This document shows positions 6,329 to 13,270 of a DNA stretch of 19,363 nucleotides, one piece after another. The DNA is from Candidatus Spechtiibacteriota bacterium (GTDB lineage: Bacteria > Patescibacteriota > Minisyncoccia > Spechtbacterales > HO2-43-30). The position numbers and the translations under genes were made by a program. The DNA lies in contig JACOUK010000042.1 of assembly GCA_016177905.1 (NCBI GenBank), positions 1-19,363 on the forward strand, given 5' to 3'. Within the stretch, counting starts at the first letter, position 1. Every line of letters begins with the position of its first letter. Below the pieces are notes generated by a model. It did not search any database, was not told the DNA's origin, and worked only from the letters and a program-made list of their open reading frames with translations.

Positions 6329-8377
6329 TTATACGCATTCTTTATTTGAGCATCTTATTTGAGGCTCTTCGCTTTTTTTTGAGAACTTTTGCACAAGCAT
6401 TGAGTTGCATTTTTGGCACTTTTCTCCGGTTGGTTTATCCCACAAGGCAAAGTCGCACGCGGGGTAGCGGTTACAGCTGTAGAATATTTTTTTTCTGCGC
6501 GTTTGTTTTTGGATAATGCTTCCTTCTGTGCACTTGGGGCATGTGATGCCGAGCTCAACGATTTTTTTCTCAAGAGGTTCGGTGTGGCGGCATTGGGGGA
6601 ATCCGGAGCACGCGTAAAACTTTCCGAACCTTCCAAAGCGGATTATGACCTCTTTCCCGCATTCTGGGCATAATTTTCCTGTTTTTTCCTGGACTGGCTC
6701 TTCTTTTTGGACCTCCGCGTATTTTTTTTGCAGCAGTTCATCGAACGGTTGATAAAATTCCCGTATGAGCGGAACCCACTCCTTTTTTCCTCGGGCAATC
6801 GTATCGAGACTCTCTTCCATCATTGCGGTAAATTGAATATCAACGATTTGAGGAAAATGCTCGACAAGCAAGTCATTCACTTTTATGCCAATTTCGGTAG
6901 GCGCAAATCTTCTCTGCTCATTTTTTTGCACATAATTCCGTTCTTGAATAGTCGAGACAGTGGGGGCGTATGTGGAAGGCCTGCCGATGCCGTTTTTTTC
7001 AAGCTCTTTAATAAGCGTCGCTTCCGAGTAGCGCGGGGGAGGTTCGGTGAAATGCTGGGAAGGAACGAGCTTTAAAAGTTCAAGAATTTCGTCTTTTGTA
7101 AGTTCCGGCAATTCATTTTCCTGAAATTTCATCGGATACACTTTTAAAAAACCGTCAAATTTGAGAACAGATCCGTTCGCGCGAAACGTGTAGTTTTTCG
7201 CGGCAATGTCAACTGTGGTCGCGTCAAAGCGAGCTTGTGCCATTTGGCAGGCGAGAAATCTTCTCCAGACAAGACCGTAGATTTTTTTCTGTCGGGGTTC
7301 AAGTTCGGCGGCGTCAGGAGTGCGCGTAATTGAAGTTGGACGTATTGCCTCATGCGCCTCCTGCGCTCCTTTTGCTCTTGTTTTAAATCTGCGCGCCGAG
7401 TAGTAATTTGTCCCAAACTCTTTTTCAATGAATTGTTGCGCTTGAACAAGCGACTGCTCGGAAAGATTGAGCGAGTCGGTTCGATGGTAGGTGATATAGC
7501 CTTTTTCATAGAGCGACTGGGCGATGGACATGGTCATTCTCGCGGGCATGTGAAATCGCTTCGCCGCTTCCTGCTGGAGAGTGCTTGTGGCGAAAGGCGG
7601 AAGGGGATTGCGCCGCATTTCTTTCTTTTCAACTTTTTCCACCATATATGCAGCGCTATCTAAATCCTGCAGAATTTTTTCCGACTCTTCTTTCGTTTTG
7701 ATTCCAAGCTTGGGGACTGTTTCGCTGCCTTTTTTTATTAACATAGCCGCGAATTCTTTGTGTGCTTGCCCTTCCGTAGCTCCAGAGGAGAGAAGGAGGG
7801 CTTCGATCGTCCAGTACTCGTCTCGCTTGAATGCCTCAATTTCCCGTTCTCTGTCCACAATAAGACGCACTGCGACCGACTGCACTCTTCCGGCAGAAAG
7901 ACCCCTCGCAACTTTTTTCCAAAGAAAAGGGGAGAGCTTGTATCCTACGAGCCGATCAAGAACCCGCCGCGCCTGCTGGGCATCAACGAGGTTCATATCA
8001 ATTTTTTGAGGATTCTTAAGGGCGTTTTCGATTGCGGTCTTTGTGATTTCGTGAAATACAATCCTTTTCATGTTTTCTTCGGTCAATTGAAGGATTTGGC
8101 TCAAGTGCCATGCGATTGCTTCTCCTTCTCTGTCCTGATCGGTCGCAAGTATAACAAGTTTTGCCTTCTCTGCGGGTTGTTTCAGTTCTTTCACATGAGG
8201 CCGTGCTTTTATGGGGATCACATAGTGAGGCGCAAAATCGTGTTCAGTATCAATGCCGAGATCGTTTTTGGGAAGATCTCGCACATGGCCAAACGAAGAT
8301 TTCACGACATAGTCGTTTGATAAAAACTTTTGAATTGTTTTCGCCTTTGTGGGAGATTCGACGATGACAAGATCCAT
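6329..8377 (-). CDS. topA: DNA topoisomerase I (type IA)
   Basis: A 682-residue type IA topoisomerase that relaxes negative supercoils through a 5'-phosphotyrosine intermediate. The TOPRIM domain begins VIVESPTKAKTIQKFL and carries ATDQDREGEAIAWH (~95-108; DxD and Glu kept, Gln in place of the usual Pro). The active-site tyrosine is Tyr297 in GYITYHRTDS. Three C-terminal Cys4 zinc ribbons follow: CPECG with CSGFPQC, CPKC with CNRYPAC, and CQKC with CSNKEC at the very end. I start at ATG 8377 (MDLVIVES) because the upstream TTG at 8416 is the -35 of its promoter. There is no Shine-Dalgarno site and the predicted mRNA start is only a few bases upstream. rel follows after one base. Confidence 0.95.
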   Translation of the reverse strand: MDLVIVESPTKAKTIQKFLSNDYVVKSSFGHVRDLPKNDLGIDTEHDFAPHYVIPIKARPHVKELKQPAEKAKLVILATDQDREGEAIAWHLSQILQLTEENMKRIVFHEITKTAIENALKNPQKIDMNLVDAQQARRVLDRLVGYKLSPFLWKKVARGLSAGRVQSVAVRLIVDREREIEAFKRDEYWTIEALLLSSGATEGQAHKEFAAMLIKKGSETVPKLGIKTKEESEKILQDLDSAAYMVEKVEKKEMRRNPLPPFATSTLQQEAAKRFHMPARMTMSIAQSLYEKGYITYHRTDSLNLSEQSLVQAQQFIEKEFGTNYYSARRFKTRAKGAQEAHEAIRPTSITRTPDAAELEPRQKKIYGLVWRRFLACQMAQARFDATTVDIAAKNYTFRANGSVLKFDGFLKVYPMKFQENELPELTKDEILELLKLVPSQHFTEPPPRYSEATLIKELEKNGIGRPSTYAPTVSTIQERNYVQKNEQRRFAPTEIGIKVNDLLVEHFPQIVDIQFTAMMEESLDTIARGKKEWVPLIREFYQPFDELLQKKYAEVQKEEPVQEKTGKLCPECGKEVIIRFGRFGKFYACSGFPQCRHTEPLEKKIVELGITCPKCTEGSIIQKQTRRKKIFYSCNRYPACDFALWDKPTGEKCQKCNSMLVQKFSKKSEEPQIRCSNKECV

Positions 8378-8386
8378 AGAAAATGT

Positions 8387-8416
8387 CGTATAACTTATTT
8401 CATTGTTATTTGTCAA
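8387..8416 (-). promoter_or_regulatory. Promoter of topA-rel
   Basis: On the minus strand, consensus TTGACA (8416-8411), an 18-base spacer and TATACG (8392-8387). The predicted start is within about 3-4 bases of the topA ATG at 8377, making the mRNA leaderless or nearly so. It sits in the 75-base gap behind dprA. Confidence 0.7.
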
Positions 8417-8452
8417 GGACTCTTTGTCAAATGTTTATGAAAGTTAATTACT

Positions 8453-9343
8453 TTACGGGGCAAGTACATAATGATTGCCACCGAGATTTTTTACCCTGTC
8501 TTCAAGCTCCATAAGCGATAGGGCGCTTGAGATATCGGAAGCTGAAAGTTTTGTTTGTGTAAGAATCATATCTATATGCGCGGGCGCGCCAGCTTGGCGA
8601 AGGAGAAATTCGAGTATTTTTTGTTCGATTGGGTTTCGGGCGTGAATTCGATTTTGCACATCTTCCGGAATGGGGAGGTTTAGTTCCATAAGGATATCTT
8701 CCGCACAGGTTACGGACTTCGCGCCTTGCTGGATGAGATTGTTTGTACCTTTAGAATTTTCCCAAAAGATGCCTCCGGGCACCGCGAATACTTCGCGATT
8801 CTGCTCAAGGGCAAAATTCGCGGTAATGAGCGCGCCGCTTTTTTCAGGCGCTTCAATAACGACTATACCGAGCGAGAGACCGGATATTACGCGATTTCTT
8901 TGAGGGAAATAAAAAGTTTCGGAGCGCGCGTAGGGATCAAACTCGCTTATCACAGCTCCGTGCGTTTCAATCTCTCTCGCGAGGAATTTATTGCTTGTAG
9001 GGTAAATGACGCTTTCGTCAATGCCGGATCCAACCACCGCGATTGTTTGTCCTCCGGCTTCGAGCGCTGCTTTGTGGGCTTCTGTATCAATGCCGTTTGC
9101 CATGCCGCTGACAATGACAACTCCTGCCCGGACAAGGCCCCGCACAATGTGTTCCGTAACACGCCTTCCATACGGCGTGCATCTACGCGTGCCGACCACA
9201 CCGATCATCGGTTTATCTTTTGGAATATGTCCGCGGATATACAAAACCTTCGGCGCTTGCGCGATTTCCCGGAGTTGAGGAGGATAGTGTTCGTCGTGTA
9301 TAGAAATTGCCGGGTACATTTTTTTATGAGATGAATGTTGCAT
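8453..9343 (-). CDS. dprA: DNA processing protein DprA
   Basis: A 296-residue DprA. The Rossmann core shows GVVGTRRCTPYGRR (~48-61), SGMANGIDTEAHKAAL (~80-95), AVVGSGID with YP, ISEFD, the FPQRNRVISGLS box (~148-159) and VFAVPGG (~187-193). The C-terminal ~65 residues, from NPIEQKILEFL, form the winged-helix domain seen in many DprA proteins. DprA loads RecA on incoming single strands during natural transformation, so it implies a competence system elsewhere in the genome. The start is unsure: ATG 9343 overlaps the mfd end by 20 bases, while ATG 9319 (MYPAISIHDEHYP) would avoid overlap; neither has a Shine-Dalgarno site. The N-terminal SAM-like domain of long DprA is absent. Confidence 0.93.
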   Translation of the reverse strand: MQHSSHKKMYPAISIHDEHYPPQLREIAQAPKVLYIRGHIPKDKPMIGVVGTRRCTPYGRRVTEHIVRGLVRAGVVIVSGMANGIDTEAHKAALEAGGQTIAVVGSGIDESVIYPTSNKFLAREIETHGAVISEFDPYARSETFYFPQRNRVISGLSLGIVVIEAPEKSGALITANFALEQNREVFAVPGGIFWENSKGTNNLIQQGAKSVTCAEDILMELNLPIPEDVQNRIHARNPIEQKILEFLLRQAGAPAHIDMILTQTKLSASDISSALSLMELEDRVKNLGGNHYVLAP

Positions 9344-11333
9344 TGCTTTTACTATCGGTCTGGTTGGCTTTTAGTTGCTCCACCGCCTCGTTCAGCATTT
9401 GGCAATACAAGTTAAGGCCGACGCGGTTGATGGAACCATGCTGTTCTTTCCCTAGTATATTCCCCGCGCCGCGAATTTCAAGATCGCGAATTGCAATTTC
9501 GTACCCTTGCCCAAGCCCTTGGTAGAGTTGAAGCGCTTCGAGGCGGCGGGCGCCTGTTTCTGTCATTTTCTTTTTTGAATAAAGAAAGTAAGCGAATGCT
9601 TGTTTGTCTCCGCGGCCTATGCGGCCTCGAAGCTGATGGGCCTGGGCAAGTCCCAGTCTTGTCGCGTCTTCCACAATGAGCGTGTTGACATTGGAAAGAT
9701 CGAGGCCATTTTCAATGATTGTAGTCGCGATAAGAATATCAGTTTTTTTATTGCGGAAATCTTCAATGACGTTTATAAGCTCGGAATCAGGAAGTTTTGC
9801 GTGGGCTATGGCAAGGCGAGCGTGTGACGGGGCAAGTTCTCGAATTTTTGACAGCGCGGTTTCTATAGTGGCGATGCGGTTATGGAGATAATATATTTGG
9901 CCGCCGCGATTGAGTTCTTCAAAAATCGCGTCCCGGATTATTTTTTTGGATCGGAGAACGACAAAGGTTTTAATCGCGAGGCGGTTTGCCGGAGGGGTTT
10001 GAATCAAACTTATATTTTTGAGGCCGGAAAGCGTAACATAGAGAGTTCGGGGAATTGGAGTCGCGGATAGACTTATAATATCCAGCGCGGATTTCAGGCC
10101 TTTCAATTTTTCTTTTTGTTTTACGCCAAAACGCTGTTCTTCATCAATAATCAAAAGGCTTAAATTTTTAAACTGTACATCGTTTTGCAGGACCCGATGC
10201 GTTCCTATAAGGATATCAATCGATCCGGCTTGGAGATCTCTTAAAATTTTTTTCTGCTCGGCGTCTCGCTGAACGCGGCTTAAAAGAGCTACAGTCACTG
10301 GAAATTTGTAAAATCGTTCGGAGAATGTCTGGAAATGCTGCCAGGCAAGTATGGTTGTCGGGGCAATGAGAGCAACTTGTCTGCCGGAGAATGCCGCGCG
10401 CGCGGCCGATCGTATCGCGACTTCAGTTTTGCCAAAGCCAACGTCGCCGCAGACAACCCGATCCATGGGAACGGGCTTTTCAAAATCGCGCATGATTTCT
10501 TCGATGGTTCGTTTTTGATCCAGAGTTTGTTCGTATGAAAAGAGCAGTACAAGTTCGGCGAACATATCGTCGGGGGCGCTGTAGACCGGCCTCTCGGCGA
10601 TCTCTCTCTTCGCGTATATCGAAAGAAGTTCTTTCGCGGTTTTGATAATATCCTCTTTTACTTTGCGTCTGATTTTATGCCAGAGGTTTCCGCCAAGGCG
10701 ATGAATCTCCGGAGTTTGAAAGCCGATATACGGAGAGAGTTTATATGCTATTTCTTCGGGGACAGTAAGCGTGTCGCTATTTGCGTATTCTAAAACGTAT
10801 ACACTTGAAAGACGATCGTCTTTCAAGTGTATATACTTTTTTTTATAAAATCTCCCAATTCCGTGGTCGAGGTGCACGACATAATCTCCTTCTTTAAGGT
10901 TGACAAGATCGTGAGGGATTTCTGATCTGCGTTTCTTTCCTTCATATATAATCTCCGAGAGCGGTTTCTCCGGAGCAGGGTTTTCTCTGTTTGTTGCGGC
11001 AATTCCTGCTACGGTGTTGCCGTAAAATTCGATGCGGTATGCCTGCCTGATGTTAACGGGAAAGAGAGTAAGCGTGCCGCCAAGTTGTGAAAACTCTCCC
11101 GGCAATTCGACTGTTTCGTACTTGAAATATCCAAAATCGCTAAGTCGCCGCGTAAGTTCAGAGAGCGCTGTTTTCTGTCCTTTTTCAAGCACGATCGTGT
11201 TTTTTTGCCAAAATGAAAGTTTCGTTCTTGCCCTCTCGATACCTGTTGAGTTTTTTTCAAACCACAAAAGCCCCCTTTCCAAAATGAGGGGGGTGATGGC
11301 GACTATGAGCAGACGATCTGTTGACGTATTCAC
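9324..11333 (-). CDS. mfd: Short Mfd-like transcription-repair coupling translocase
   Basis: A 669-residue protein, far below the roughly 1150 of typical Mfd. It keeps the end of the UvrB-like region (GEFSQLGGTLTLFP..RIEFYG), the RNA polymerase-interacting CarD-like domain (EGDYVVHLDHGIGRF, ~148-162) and the complete RecG-like motor: Walker A GDVGFGKTE (~295-303), DEEQRFG (~395), SATPIPRTLY, and the C-terminal helicase lobe with QLRGRIGRG. It ends right after RDLEIRGAGNILG..GLNLY, so the C-terminal TRCF (D7) domain is missing, as is most of the N-terminal D1-D2 UvrA-binding part. Family knowledge predicts polymerase displacement without UvrA recruitment or autoinhibition. The start is GTG 11333, 11 bases behind a good -10. 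Residues ~167-179 are coded by a perfect 36-base palindrome. Confidence 0.88.
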   Translation of the reverse strand: MNTSTDRLLIVAITPLILERGLLWFEKNSTGIERARTKLSFWQKNTIVLEKGQKTALSELTRRLSDFGYFKYETVELPGEFSQLGGTLTLFPVNIRQAYRIEFYGNTVAGIAATNRENPAPEKPLSEIIYEGKKRRSEIPHDLVNLKEGDYVVHLDHGIGRFYKKKYIHLKDDRLSSVYVLEYANSDTLTVPEEIAYKLSPYIGFQTPEIHRLGGNLWHKIRRKVKEDIIKTAKELLSIYAKREIAERPVYSAPDDMFAELVLLFSYEQTLDQKRTIEEIMRDFEKPVPMDRVVCGDVGFGKTEVAIRSAARAAFSGRQVALIAPTTILAWQHFQTFSERFYKFPVTVALLSRVQRDAEQKKILRDLQAGSIDILIGTHRVLQNDVQFKNLSLLIIDEEQRFGVKQKEKLKGLKSALDIISLSATPIPRTLYVTLSGLKNISLIQTPPANRLAIKTFVVLRSKKIIRDAIFEELNRGGQIYYLHNRIATIETALSKIRELAPSHARLAIAHAKLPDSELINVIEDFRNKKTDILIATTIIENGLDLSNVNTLIVEDATRLGLAQAHQLRGRIGRGDKQAFAYFLYSKKKMTETGARRLEALQLYQGLGQGYEIAIRDLEIRGAGNILGKEQHGSINRVGLNLYCQMLNEAVEQLKANQTDSKSNATFIS
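10798..10833 (-). repeat. Perfect 36-base palindrome inside mfd
   Basis: TATACACTTGAAAGACGA (10798-10815) is followed immediately by its exact reverse complement (10816-10833), with no loop and no mismatch over 18 bp. It lies in the linker between GIGRF and LEYA of the polymerase-interacting domain and encodes roughly YIHLKDDRLSSVY. The size is 36 bases, a multiple of three, like the palindrome in rel. Confidence 0.92.
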
Positions 11334-11344
11334 CTATGGGGCAT

Positions 11345-11373
11345 ATAATACATTGTTTCACAAATAATGTCCA
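11345..11373 (-). promoter_or_regulatory. Promoter of mfd-dprA
   Basis: On the minus strand, TGGACA (11373-11368), a 17-base spacer and TATTAT (11350-11345), each one base off consensus. The predicted start leaves only about four bases before the GTG of mfd. The -35 lies inside the left arm of the 11364-11499 inverted-repeat element, so that element may have supplied part of the promoter. Confidence 0.6.
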
Positions 11374-11499
11374 TTATACTGCCTGCGAAGCGAAATCTGG
11401 GCGATCCCTCCTTCAGCTCTGTAGAGTAGCGAAATTTTGAAATCGAGGTGGATGTTCCACGTTGAATTCAGAATTCGCAGGTAGTATAGTGGATGTTAT
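11364..11499. repeat. 136-base element with 26-base inverted ends between pth and mfd
   Basis: The arm at 11364-11389 matches the reverse complement of 11474-11499 at 22 of 26 positions. All four differences are transitions that become G-U pairs if the plus strand is transcribed, but A-C mismatches on the minus strand. The 84-base interior holds short hairpins, GGGCGATCCC (11399-11408) and GTGGATGTTCCAC (11448-11460); GTGGATGTT recurs in the right arm (11489-11497). The element fills nearly all of the 167-base gap, ends one base before the pth stop codon and has no open frame. It could be a non-autonomous mobile element or a structured RNA. Confidence 0.7.
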
Positions 11500-11500
11500 C

Positions 11501-12118
11501 TTAGTTCGTTACACTCGCAGCTTTTTCGATGCCTTCTTTGAGAGCGAGTTGAATTGCTTCCGCGCATCGTGCGAGCGATTGCTCAAAGAGTTTCGCGTCG
11601 GAGCCTTTGAAGGGGGCAACGACAAACCTATTCATTAGGGTTTTGGGACGATTAAGAGGGACGCGCTTTGGCCGTATGCCAATTCGAAATCGTACAAAGT
11701 TTTTTGTGCGGAGCTTGGCGATAATATCTTCAACGCCTTTATGCCCCGCGGATCCTCGATTTTTTACGATTTTTATTCGTCCAAGAGGAAGATCGATATC
11801 ATCGTGAATGACCCAAAGGGACGAAGTAATTGGTAATTGGCCCGCTCCGCCCTCGCGGGAGCGAGGCGAGTAATTAGTGATTAGGGACTTTACGGCCCCG
11901 CCCGATTTGTTCATAAATGTCTGGGGCTTCGCAAGGATTATTTTTTTATTTTCAGCTTTTGTCTCCGCAATTTCAGAATGAAGTTTTTTTTCCTCTCTCG
12001 CTTCGAGATTATACGCCCGAAGAAGTTTGCTCGCGACTAAAAATCCGGCATTGTGCGGAGTGTGTGCGTATTTTTCTCCCGGATTTCCAAGACCTACAAT
12101 AAGGAGAGTATTTTTCAT
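11501..12118 (-). CDS. pth: Peptidyl-tRNA hydrolase
   Basis: A 205-residue Pth that frees peptides from stalled peptidyl-tRNA. Family motifs are GLGNPGEKYAHTPHNAGF (~9-26) with Asn12 and the catalytic His22, KPQTFMNKSGGAV (~64-76) with Asn70, HDDIDLPLGRIK (~105-116) with the Asp that positions His, and GSAGHKGVEDI. Residues ~79-98 are a Ser/Gly/Arg-rich stretch, about 10 longer than the usual loop before LWVIHDD, coded by a hairpin element at 11826-11884. The ATG overlaps the lcp stop by four bases (ATGA), so translation is coupled. No Shine-Dalgarno site. The C-terminal helix (AEAIQLALKEGIEKA) is normal. Confidence 0.94.
   Translation of the reverse strand: MKNTLLIVGLGNPGEKYAHTPHNAGFLVASKLLRAYNLEAREEKKLHSEIAETKAENKKIILAKPQTFMNKSGGAVKSLITNYSPRSREGGAGQLPITSSLWVIHDDIDLPLGRIKIVKNRGSAGHKGVEDIIAKLRTKNFVRFRIGIRPKRVPLNRPKTLMNRFVVAPFKGSDAKLFEQSLARCAEAIQLALKEGIEKAASVTN
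11826..11884 (-). repeat. Hairpin-rich in-frame element inside pth
   Basis: A GC-rich core with the hairpin CCTCGC-TCCC-GCGAGG (minus strand) is flanked by AT-rich near-repeats: on the plus strand TAATTGGTAATTGG on one side and TAATTAGTGATTAG on the other. Such AT-rich runs around a GC-rich hairpin look like noncoding repeat sequence, unlike the codons around it. GGGAC occurs just outside at 11818-11822 and at 11884-11888; the distance between the copies is 66 bases (22 codons). The stretch replaces and lengthens a surface loop of Pth. Confidence 0.65.
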
Positions 12119-13191
12119 TTTAATTTTGAAAGCGTATCCTTTACTTTTATTTTGATTTCCTCATAGTTTTCAAGGCCTGCTTTTGGTTTCAGCACGTACG
12201 CGTTTTGTCCTCCCAATACTACCGTATCAGAGACAAGGAGTCCATTGTTTTGCGCCGTCAATGTCTCAAAAATTATCGAGTCATTCCCCGTGTCTTCTGT
12301 AAGCGTTCGAAGATCGAGAATCTCGTCAAACGAAAGATCGCTCGCCCAGTGAGACTGTAGAGTGCTATAAAGGGAGAGAAGTTTTGGAATTCGCTTGAGC
12401 GATTTGAGTCCCTGAACCTTTTTTTTAATCGCAAGCGCTACTTCCTGCTGGCGCTTCATGCGGTCAAAATCCCCTCCGGCGGTATGACGGGTGCGAATAT
12501 ATTTCACGGCTTCTTTGCCGTCAAGGTATCTCCACCCCTCCTCGATCTTGTACGTCTCATACCCATAATTTTTATCAGGAAAATTTTTGTCTTCAAGATC
12601 GCCGATCCTTCGCACGTTGATTCCTCCCAATGTGTCGACGATTTTTTCAACGGCGGCAAGGTCGAGGATGAGGAAATAATCAATAGGAACTTCGGTTATT
12701 TCTTGTAATTTTGTTTTTACATATTGAATCCCCATTGGTCCGGGGAAACGATACGGAGGATCGCCCGAAAGGCGGGAGACAAGAAGGGCATTTATTTTTA
12801 CAAAGTTTTTTTGGTCCGGGGCACGCACCAAAAGATCGCGGGGTATCGAAATCACCGCGGCTCTTTTTATGGAGGGGACAAAGGATAGGAGGATTATCGT
12901 ATCCGTGAGATATTTTCCGCCACTATGCTCTTCCCCTCCGACTCCGAGAAACAAAAAGTTTATCTGGTCGCGTTCTTCACCGCGGAGTTTGACGGAATTT
13001 TCTTTAGATTCCCGGGACTTTAAAAGTCGAAAAACATTGCGCGTAAGACTCGCCGTATGGTTTTGATTTGTTTGCGTTTCAAGAACTTCATCTTTTCCCA
13101 ATGTCTTTTTGTTGCCCGAATTCTGAAGAATCGTAGTCGAAATAAGCAATGTCAAGGATGCGATAATTGTGCCCAAAATCCACTTTCTCAT
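12115..13191 (-). CDS. LytR-CpsA-Psr (LCP) family cell wall glycopolymer transferase
   Basis: A 358-residue protein. One N-terminal membrane segment (WILGTIIASLTLLISTTIL, ~4-22) is followed by an extracytoplasmic linker and the LCP domain: NFLFLGVGG, LTDTIILLSF, ISIPRDLLV with the conserved Arg/Asp, KINALL, LGGINV, and YIRTRHTAGGDFDRMKRQQEV (here in two parts, ~245-265), whose Arg residues bind pyrophosphate-lipid donors. LCP enzymes attach undecaprenyl-linked polymers to the wall or other acceptors outside the membrane. I start at ATG 13191 because the predicted promoter sits directly in front and the upstream open frame crosses it. The stop overlaps pth (ATGA). Confidence 0.9.
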   Translation of the reverse strand: MRKWILGTIIASLTLLISTTILQNSGNKKTLGKDEVLETQTNQNHTASLTRNVFRLLKSRESKENSVKLRGEERDQINFLFLGVGGEEHSGGKYLTDTIILLSFVPSIKRAAVISIPRDLLVRAPDQKNFVKINALLVSRLSGDPPYRFPGPMGIQYVKTKLQEITEVPIDYFLILDLAAVEKIVDTLGGINVRRIGDLEDKNFPDKNYGYETYKIEEGWRYLDGKEAVKYIRTRHTAGGDFDRMKRQQEVALAIKKKVQGLKSLKRIPKLLSLYSTLQSHWASDLSFDEILDLRTLTEDTGNDSIIFETLTAQNNGLLVSDTVVLGGQNAYVLKPKAGLENYEEIKIKVKDTLSKLK

Positions 13192-13197
13192 GGTTTT

Positions 13198-13206
13198 ATC
13201 ATACCA
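13198..13206 (-). promoter_or_regulatory. Extended -10 promoter of lcp-pth (leaderless)
   Basis: On the minus strand TGGTATGAT, with TATGAT at 13203-13198; no convincing -35, which extended -10 promoters can do without. Six bases separate the -10 from the A of the ATG at 13191, so transcription should begin on the start codon itself. The divergent lepB promoter starts 30 bases away with the same 9-mer. Confidence 0.7.
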
Positions 13207-13234
13207 TACATAAAAAAGACGAGTTTGGCTGGCT

Positions 13235-13263
13235 TTGCAATTCAAGTGGCAATGTGGTATGAT
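13235..13263 (+). promoter_or_regulatory. Promoter of the lepB operon (leaderless)
   Basis: TTGCAA (13235-13240), a 17-base spacer and TATGAT (13258-13263) preceded by TGG, giving TGGTATGAT. The A of the lepB ATG (13271) is 8 bases after the -10, where the transcript is expected to start. Confidence 0.78.
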
Positions 13264-13270
13264 GGCGACA

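Noticed and set aside
9342..9525. Long open frames on the strand opposite mfd, topA, rel and ftsA
   Set aside because: They mirror real genes, lack family motifs and have no promoters of their own.
10394..10407. GCCGCGCGCGCGGC palindrome in mfd
   Set aside because: Alternating GC codons for an Ala/Arg stretch in the motor domain explain it.
11354..11361. TGTTTCAC, a left half of the parS site near the mfd promoter
   Set aside because: The right half does not match (AAATAATG instead of GTGAAACA), and an 8-mer is expected about once by chance in both strands of this window.
12763..12782. Small GC-rich hairpin (CGCC..GGCG) in lcp
   Set aside because: Only four pairs, within ordinary coding sequence.
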